Positions 58,874 through 64,000 of a stretch of DNA of 64,000 nt are shown here, piece after piece. The translations under genes were made by a program, and so were the position numbers. The DNA comes from DASQMT01 sp963839615 (GTDB taxonomy: Bacteria; Actinomycetota; Thermoleophilia; Solirubrobacterales; Solirubrobacteraceae), in the NCBI GenBank assembly GCA_963839615.1, contig CAWIVY010000007.1, forward strand, positions 62,001-126,000. Reading direction: 5' to 3'. The notes under the pieces are model-generated. The model saw only the letters and a list, made by a program, of their open reading frames with translations. It ran no database searches and was not told where the DNA came from. Position 1 is the first letter of the stretch, and each line of letters begins with the position of its first letter.

Positions 58874-59658
58874 CCCCGGCCGGCGCCCGCTCGCGCAGCC
58901 GCACGCACGCCCGCTCGAGCGTGGCGGCGCCGCGCGGCCCGCGGCGCGTCTCCGGGCCGGTCGCTCGCAGGCCGGTCGCCGCCCCGGCCGGCGCGGCCAC
59001 GCTGCCGGGCCGCGGCACGACCTCCGTCCTCGGCCGCTTCCGCGCGCTGCCCGAGCATCGCGTCGTCGACCGCCTGCTGCGCAGCCGGCTGTGGATCTGG
59101 GTCGTCGGCGTGCTGCTCGGCGGGATCGTGGCGATGCAGGTGTCGCTGCTCAAGCTCAACTCCGGGATCTCGCGCGCGGTCGAGACGACGACGACGCTCG
59201 AGCGCCAGAACGCGGATCTCGAGGCCGCGATCGCCCGGCTCTCCGCGCCCGACCGGATCGAGTCGGGCGCGAGCTCGCTCGGGATGCTGATGCCGCCGGC
59301 CGGAGACGTGACCTATCTCAGCCCCGGGGTGCAGGATCCGGCGAAGGCCGTGCGCCGGATGCAGCCGCCCAGCGAGGACGCCGCCGCGCTGCTGGCCAAC
59401 CATGGGATCGTTCCCGGCTCGCTCGTGGCGGCCGCGCCGGCGCCGGTGACGCCGGCCGTGGCGACGACGCCCGACCCCGCAGCGACTCCCGACCCCGCGG
59501 CGACGCCCGTCCCCGCGGCGACGCCCGACCCGGCAGTCACTCCCGCACCTGCCGCCACCGGGGCGCCGGTCGCCACGCCGGCGCCCGCCACGGCGCCGCC
59601 GCCGACGACGACCTCGCAAACCCCTGTCAGCGGCGGAGCCGTCGCCGGACAGGGGTGA
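58870..59658 (+). CDS. FtsL-like septum protein with long Pro/Ala/Thr tail
   Basis: 262 residues. Basic cytoplasmic N-terminus, one transmembrane helix (WIWVVGVLLGGIVAMQVSLL, about 78-97) and a coiled-coil segment (TTLERQNADLEAAIARLS), the FtsL/DivIC layout and the right position between rsmH and ftsI. An unusual extension follows: about 70 residues of TPDPAATPDPAATPVPAAT-type repeats to the C-terminus, likely a flexible extracytoplasmic region. It overlaps ftsI (GTGA). Confidence 0.82.
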   Translation: MTPAGARSRSRTHARSSVAAPRGPRRVSGPVARRPVAAPAGAATLPGRGTTSVLGRFRALPEHRVVDRLLRSRLWIWVVGVLLGGIVAMQVSLLKLNSGISRAVETTTTLERQNADLEAAIARLSAPDRIESGASSLGMLMPPAGDVTYLSPGVQDPAKAVRRMQPPSEDAAALLANHGIVPGSLVAAAPAPVTPAVATTPDPAATPDPAATPVPAATPDPAVTPAPAATGAPVATPAPATAPPPTTTSQTPVSGGAVAGQG

Positions 59659-61316
59659 GGGTGCTCATCGAGCGGCGCATCGGCCTGCTCTTCGCCGTCT
59701 TCCTCGGCATGCTCGTGCTGGCCGGCGCGCGCGCGGGCTGGCTCGGCGTCGTGCGCGCGAGCTCGCTGCAATCCGTCGCCGCCACGCAGCAGAAGGCCGA
59801 CATCGTCGTCCCCGCGCGCCGCGGCACGATCAGCGACGCGAACGGGATCGAGCTGGCCATCTCCAAGCCCGCGCAGACGATCGCGGCGACGCCGTACCTG
59901 ATCGACAAGCCCGCAGAGGTCGCCGCTCAGCTCTCCGGCATCCTGTCCGTTCCCGAGGACGAGCTGCTGCGCAAGCTCGTGCGCCGCGACACCGGGTTCG
60001 TGTACCTCGCCCGCCGCGTCCCGACCAAGCGGGCGCTGCGCGCGCAGAAGCTGCACATCGAGGGGCTCGAGTTCATCCCCGAGTACAGCCGCGAGTACCC
60101 GCGCGACTGGATGGCGGCGCAGCTGCTCGGCACGGTCGGCGCCGACGGCACCGGGCTCTCAGGCCTGGAGTACCGGCTCGAGGACCGCATCGGGGGTCGC
60201 GACGGCGAGCGCAGGCTCGTCCGCGACGCGCTCGGCGAGACGATCGAGCTGCGCGAGCACCGGCGCACCGTGCCGGGCCAGGACGTGCGCCTCACGCTCG
60301 ACGCCAACATCCAGGACCACACCGAGGAGGTGCTGGCCGAGGTCGGCGAGCTGTGGCAGCCGAAGGGCGCGACCGCGCTGGTGATGGACCCGCGCGACGG
60401 CTCCATCCTCGCCCTCGCGAACTGGCCGCGGGTCAACGCCAACCGGCTCTACGAGGCGCCCGACTACGCGATGACGAACCGTGCGACCGGGGCCACCTAC
60501 GAGCCGGGATCGACGTTCAAGGCCTTCACGGTTGCCGCCGCCATCGAGGACGGCAAGGTCACCCCCACGACGCCGTTCACGCTGCCGCCGGTGCTCCAGG
60601 TCGCCGACCGCGAGATCACCGACGCGCATGCGCGCGGCTGGGAGACGCGTGACGTCGCCGGCATCCTCGCGGAGTCCTCCAACATCGGCGCGGCGATGAT
60701 CGAGCGCAAGCTCGGAGCGACGCGCTTCGACCAGTGGGTGCGGCGCTTCGGCTTCGGCAAGCGCACGGGAGTCGACCTGCCGGGCGAGGAGGCGGGGATC
60801 CTGCTGACCTATGACCAGTACTCGGGCTCGACCGCCGCCAACATGGCGATGGGCCAGGGCCTCGCCGTGACGCCGATGCAGATGGGCGCGGCGTACGCCG
60901 CGATCGCCAACGGCGGCATCCTGAGGGCGCCGCGCATCGTCGACTCCGTCGGCAGCCGCGAGCAGCCGGTCGACAAGGGCCGCCGGATCATCTCCGAGGA
61001 GACCGCGGCCTCGGTGCGCAAGATGCTCGAGGGCGTGCTCGGCCCGGGCGGAACGGCCAGCGGCGCGGCCATCGACGGCTACGAGCTGGGCGGCAAGACC
61101 GGCACGGCCGAGAAGCCCGACGAGAACGGCGGCTACTCCAAGACCAAGTTCGTCGCCTCGTTCGTCGGCTTCGCTCCCGCCGCGCATCCGCGGCTGCTCG
61201 TCGCGGTGATGGTCGACGAGCCGAAGGGCGACATCTACGGCGGCACCGTCGCGGGCCCCGCGTTCAAGAAGATCACGTCGTTCGCGCTCACGAACCTGAG
61301 GATCGCGCCCGAGTAG
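59655..61316 (+). CDS. ftsI: Peptidoglycan D,D-transpeptidase FtsI (PBP3)
   Basis: 553 residues. One N-terminal transmembrane helix (IGLLFAVFLGMLVLAGARAG), the PBP dimerisation domain (VVPARRGTISDANGIELA), then the transpeptidase domain with the catalytic SxxK as STFK (Ser about 286), SSN in AESSNIGAAMI, and KTGT (Lys about 481). It builds septal peptidoglycan with FtsW. GTG 59655 overlaps the ftsL stop; the frame is open upstream only by composition. Its 3' end overlaps the convergent DUF4126 gene by 29 bp; murE and the rest of the dcw cluster do not follow here. Confidence 0.95.
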   Translation: MRVLIERRIGLLFAVFLGMLVLAGARAGWLGVVRASSLQSVAATQQKADIVVPARRGTISDANGIELAISKPAQTIAATPYLIDKPAEVAAQLSGILSVPEDELLRKLVRRDTGFVYLARRVPTKRALRAQKLHIEGLEFIPEYSREYPRDWMAAQLLGTVGADGTGLSGLEYRLEDRIGGRDGERRLVRDALGETIELREHRRTVPGQDVRLTLDANIQDHTEEVLAEVGELWQPKGATALVMDPRDGSILALANWPRVNANRLYEAPDYAMTNRATGATYEPGSTFKAFTVAAAIEDGKVTPTTPFTLPPVLQVADREITDAHARGWETRDVAGILAESSNIGAAMIERKLGATRFDQWVRRFGFGKRTGVDLPGEEAGILLTYDQYSGSTAANMAMGQGLAVTPMQMGAAYAAIANGGILRAPRIVDSVGSREQPVDKGRRIISEETAASVRKMLEGVLGPGGTASGAAIDGYELGGKTGTAEKPDENGGYSKTKFVASFVGFAPAAHPRLLVAVMVDEPKGDIYGGTVAGPAFKKITSFALTNLRIAPE

Positions 61317-61875
61317 CGCGCCGGCGCGCGAGCGCGGCTCGCACGTGCCGCCAGAGCAGGGCCACCAGCCCGATCCCGATCGCGAGCAGCGTCATCGAGA
61401 GCGTGAGCGCGAGCCACGGGTGCGTGACGATCAGCGCGACGACGCAGCCGACGAGGAAGTCCTCCGTGAGGCTCGCCGTCGCGGTCGTCACCGGGTCGGG
61501 CGAGATGTTGACCGCCATCCGCAGGCCGGCCTTGACGCCGTGGCTCGCCAGCGCCGTCGTGCTCGCGCCGGTGGCCGCCAGCGCGTCGTTCAGACCGTCG
61601 GCCTGGCCGTTGAGGAGGACGCCGATCACGCCGCCGATCGCCGGCCGGATCACCGTGTGGATCGCGTCCCAGGCGTGATCCACGTAGGGGATCTTGTCCG
61701 TGACGAACTCGACCGCGTAGAGCACGGCGGCGGCGATCATCACGTCGGTGCGCTCGAGCCCGTCGGGCACCTCGCCGAGCCCGAGCCGCCCGAAGATCCC
61801 GAGCAGCAGCACCGTCGCGTAAGCGTTCACCCCTGCGGCCCAGCCGCCCGACAGGACCAGGGGCAATGCATCCAT
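61288..61875 (-). CDS. DUF4126 membrane protein
   Basis: 195 residues with four to five hydrophobic segments (LVLSGGWAAGVNAYATVLLLGIFGRLG, VMIAAAVLYAVEFVTDKIP, VIRPAIGGVIGVLL, FLVGCVVALIVTHPWLALTL in pieces). The pattern GxNAYxTxLLLG...EFxxDKIPYxDxxWD is DUF4126. ATG 61875 follows TACGGT by 7 nt, a leaderless promoter divergent from the dehydrogenase. A basic tail (RRRATRARSSGS) ends it. Function unknown. Confidence 0.88.
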   Translation of the reverse strand: MDALPLVLSGGWAAGVNAYATVLLLGIFGRLGLGEVPDGLERTDVMIAAAVLYAVEFVTDKIPYVDHAWDAIHTVIRPAIGGVIGVLLNGQADGLNDALAATGASTTALASHGVKAGLRMAVNISPDPVTTATASLTEDFLVGCVVALIVTHPWLALTLSMTLLAIGIGLVALLWRHVRAALARRRATRARSSGS

Positions 61876-61882
61876 TCGGCGC

Positions 61883-61898
61883 ACCGTACCGGTAGCGT
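61883..61898. promoter_or_regulatory. Divergent leaderless promoter pair
   Basis: Minus strand TACGGT (61888-61883), 7 nt, ATG 61875; plus strand TAGCGT (61893-61898), 11 nt, ATG 61910. The two hexamers are four bases apart, so RNA polymerase can occupy only one at a time. Confidence 0.55.
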
Positions 61899-61909
61899 CT
61901 CGCCGCAGG

Positions 61910-63496
61910 ATGCCCCTCACCGACCGTGGCACCCACGACGTCCTCAACCAGCCCCCGCCGCTCGAGGACGTCAACTTCTTCGACGCCGACCTGGCGCTGC
62001 GCGAGGGCCTCGAGCGCGAGCACGCGGGCTGGGCGGTCGATCGCGTGCGCGACTGCGGCGCGGTCGCGGGCTCCGCCGAGGCGCAGGAGCACGGCCGCCG
62101 CGCCGAGCGCAACGCGCCGCGACTGCAGACGCACGACCGCTACGGGCACCGCATCGACCGCGTCGAGTTCGACCCGAGCTGGCACTGGCTGCTGCGCGGC
62201 GCGGTCGAACGCGAGATCCACTCGCTGCCCTGGCGCGAGTCGCGAGCGGGAGCGCACGTCGCCCGCGCCGCGCTCGAGCTGCTCTGGACGCAGGCCAACC
62301 CGGGCGTCATGTGCCCGGTGTCGATGACCTACTCGGCCGTGCCTGCGCTGCGTACCGATCCCGAGCTCGCCGCCGAGTGGGAGCCGCGCCTGACGCTGCC
62401 CGACTACGAGCGCGGCGCGCTCTGTGGCATGGCGATGACCGAGAAGCAGGGTGGCTCCGACGTGCGCGCCGGCACGACGCGCGCGGAGCCCGCGGGCGAC
62501 GGCACGTACGAGTTGACCGGCCACAAGTGGTTCTGCTCGCACCCGATGTGCGACGTCTTCCTCGTGCTCGCGCAGGCGCCGGCCGGGCTCTCCTGCTTCG
62601 TCGTCGAGCGCGGCCCCGGGTTCGAGATCCAGCGGCTGAAGGACAAGCTCGGCACGCGGTCGCTCGCGTCGAGCGAGATCGAGTTCCGCGGGGCCGAGGC
62701 ACGGCTGCTGGGCGATGAGGGCCGCGGCGTGGCGACGATCATCGAGATGGTCACGCACACGCGGCTGGACTGCGTGATCGGCAGCGCGAGCGGGATGCGC
62801 CGCGGCGTCGCCGAGGCGGTGCACCACGCGCGCCACCGCAGCGCCTTCGGCGCGCGGCTGTCCGAGCAGCCGCTGATGATCAACGTGCTCGCCGACCTCG
62901 CCGTCGAGTCCGAGGCAGCGACGGCCTCCGCCCTGCGGCTCGCCCGCGCCTACGACGAGGACGACAAGCCGCTGCGCCGCTTCGCCACGGCGGTGATGAA
63001 GTACTGGATCTGCAAGCGCGCCACCCCGCACGCGGCCGAGGCGCTCGAGTGCCTCGGCGGCAACGGCTTCGTCGAGGAGTCGCCGATGCCGCAGCTCTTG
63101 CGCGACTCGCCGCTGAACGGGATCTGGGAGGGGTCGGGCAACGTGATCTCGCTCGACGTCCTGCGCGCGATGGCGCGCGAGCCCGAGGGCCTGCCCGCGT
63201 TCCTGGCCGAATGCGAGCAGGCACGCGGCGGCGACCGGCGGCTCGACGCGCATCTCGACGCGCTCCCCGCCACGCTCGCCGAGCTGGCCGGTGAGGACGC
63301 CCAGTGGCTCGCGCGCCGCGCGATCGAGGACCTGGCGCTCGCGTTCCAGGCCGCGCAGCTCGTTCGCCATGCGCCGCCCACGGTCGCCGACGCCTTCTGC
63401 GCCGGCCGGCTGGGCGAGGAGCGCGGCAGGGCATTCGGCACGCTGCCGCGCGGGGTCGCCGGCGCGGCGATCGCCGAGCGCGCGCTCGCCGTGTGA
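61910..63496 (+). CDS. AidB-type acyl-CoA dehydrogenase
   Basis: 528 residues. FAD-dependent acyl-CoA dehydrogenase of the AidB/isovaleryl-like branch: ANPGVMCPVSMTYSAVPALR, CGMAMTEKQGGSDVRAGTT, GHKWFCSHPMCDVFLVLAQA, DEGRGVATIIEMV, THTRLDCVIGSASGMRRGV, ALECLGGNGFVEESPMP and GIWEGSGNVISLDVLR. The C-terminal extension of about 130 residues is typical of AidB, which binds DNA and protects against alkylation in E. coli; actual substrate here unknown. Confidence 0.9.
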   Translation: MPLTDRGTHDVLNQPPPLEDVNFFDADLALREGLEREHAGWAVDRVRDCGAVAGSAEAQEHGRRAERNAPRLQTHDRYGHRIDRVEFDPSWHWLLRGAVEREIHSLPWRESRAGAHVARAALELLWTQANPGVMCPVSMTYSAVPALRTDPELAAEWEPRLTLPDYERGALCGMAMTEKQGGSDVRAGTTRAEPAGDGTYELTGHKWFCSHPMCDVFLVLAQAPAGLSCFVVERGPGFEIQRLKDKLGTRSLASSEIEFRGAEARLLGDEGRGVATIIEMVTHTRLDCVIGSASGMRRGVAEAVHHARHRSAFGARLSEQPLMINVLADLAVESEAATASALRLARAYDEDDKPLRRFATAVMKYWICKRATPHAAEALECLGGNGFVEESPMPQLLRDSPLNGIWEGSGNVISLDVLRAMAREPEGLPAFLAECEQARGGDRRLDAHLDALPATLAELAGEDAQWLARRAIEDLALAFQAAQLVRHAPPTVADAFCAGRLGEERGRAFGTLPRGVAGAAIAERALAV

Positions 63497-63584
63497 AGTT
63501 GTTCACGCGGCCGGAAGCCCTGCGCCGCGCGAGCGTCCTGTCCCCCTGAAACCGAAACCCATTCAACACATGGAGGTGTTGGAC

Positions 63585-64000
63585 ATGAAGGTTCTAGGAA
63601 AGGCGCTCGCCTTCGTCATGCTGCTCGCTCTCGTCGGCGCCGGAACGGCGACCGCCGGGAAGCTCATCACCGGCGGGCAGATCCAGAACGGCACCGTCAC
63701 CGGTGCAGACGTCAAGAAGGGCACGCTCAAGGCCAAGCACCTGACCGACGGCGCCAAGGCGTCGCTCGCAGGCGCCGCCGGCCCGGTGGGCCCCGCGGGC
63801 CCCGAGGGTGCCGTCGGACCCGCGGGTAAGGACGGCGGGCCCAACCGCTACGCCGAGGTCAGCTCGACCGGCGTCCTCAGGGAGGACGTCAAGAACATCG
63901 ACCAGACGCAGGTCGACCATCCCGCGGCCGGCCAGTACTGCTTCACGTTCCCGTCCGGCGACCGCCCGACCTCGGGCGCGGCGAACGGCACCGGTACCGA
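63585..64000 (+). CDS. Exported collagen-like/adhesin-type protein (truncated by window end)
   Basis: 138 codons visible. Signal peptide VLGKALAFVMLLALVGAGTATA, then KLITGGQIQNGTVTGADVKKGTLKAKHL, a motif in many exported proteins of this lineage. A short collagen-like Gly-X-Y run follows (GPVGPAGPEGAVGPAGKDG). The distal domain begins YAEVSSTGVLREDVKN with QYCFTF. GGAGGT lies 8 nt before ATG 63585. The C-terminus lies outside the window. Confidence 0.75.
   Translation, partial: MKVLGKALAFVMLLALVGAGTATAGKLITGGQIQNGTVTGADVKKGTLKAKHLTDGAKASLAGAAGPVGPAGPEGAVGPAGKDGGPNRYAEVSSTGVLREDVKNIDQTQVDHPAAGQYCFTFPSGDRPTSGAANGTGT

Noticed and set aside
1..64000. CRISPR arrays, rRNA operons, insertion sequences, replication origin
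   Set aside because: No regularly spaced direct repeats, no rRNA-like sequence, no transposase frames with terminal inverted repeats and no DnaA-box cluster were seen on reading.

Overview
The window is GC-rich chromosomal DNA, almost fully coding, from a bacterium that looks like a high-GC actinobacterium. Exported proteins carry C-terminal domains common in Solirubrobacterales/Thermoleophilia (Conexibacter, Solirubrobacter, Patulibacter-like). GTG and TTG starts, 4-bp ATGA/GTGA overlaps, a DUF3618/holin-X envelope cassette and an actinobacterial mraZ-rsmH-ftsL-ftsI cluster support this. The placement is inference from gene content; there is no rRNA or taxonomic marker in the window.

Layout. 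1-5.5 kb: a purine-salvage/urate-degradation operon (8-oxoguanine deaminase divergent from OHCU decarboxylase, urate oxidase, HIU hydrolase, allantoate amidohydrolase, allantoinase), followed convergently by two MFS exporters. 8-10.6 kb: Mn-catalase, MOSC protein, DUF892 protein. 10.6-14 kb: a minus-strand cassette of small basic and membrane proteins (PRC-like, DUF3618, holin-X, DUF1232). 14-16.6 kb: a cell-wall hydrolase behind a probable cyclic-di-AMP riboswitch, and a DHA2 drug exporter. 16.6-18 kb: ArsR regulator with an SRPBCC protein. 18-19.7 kb: tRNA-Leu and tRNA-Glu amid gene remnants, and a frameshifted sulfotransferase. 19.7-22.2 kb: an RsbU-like GAF-GAF-phosphatase-kinase protein with its STAS partner. 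22-27.3 kb: exported and orphan proteins.

27.3-35.2 kb is the most interesting part. It holds a PduO-type cobalamin adenosyltransferase and, divergent from it, a clear cobalamin riboswitch. The riboswitch heads three exported DUF4430 (transcobalamin-like) proteins, an ECF transporter (T, fused A-A', S) and an exported alpha/alpha-toroid (prenyltransferase/squalene-cyclase repeat) protein. These two folds are the two halves of animal intrinsic factor and transcobalamin, here apparently encoded as separate proteins next to a transporter.

35.3-41.6 kb: pntAA-pntAB-pntB transhydrogenase, an ExeM/NucH-type extracellular nuclease and an unknown protein. From about 30.76 to 38.9 kb almost every gene is broken by single-base gains or losses in short G/C runs while the encoded protein stays recognisable across frames. 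This looks like a locally poor consensus rather than gene decay. 41.7-46.2 kb: nitroreductase, glpD, folP and a divergent Rho-like protein. 47.2-55.5 kb: response regulator and kinase, then Tad-pilus genes (cpaB-like, cpaF/tadA, tadB, tadC) interleaved with a nitronate monooxygenase, a DUF4242 protein and a sulfotransferase. 55.5-61.3 kb: a DUF3352 lipoprotein and the start of the division/cell-wall cluster. 61.3-64 kb: DUF4126 protein, AidB-type acyl-CoA dehydrogenase and a truncated exported collagen-like protein.

A recurring regulatory theme is a TANNNT-type -10 hexamer only 6-12 nt before the start codon, which predicts leaderless mRNAs for many genes here, including several divergent pairs.
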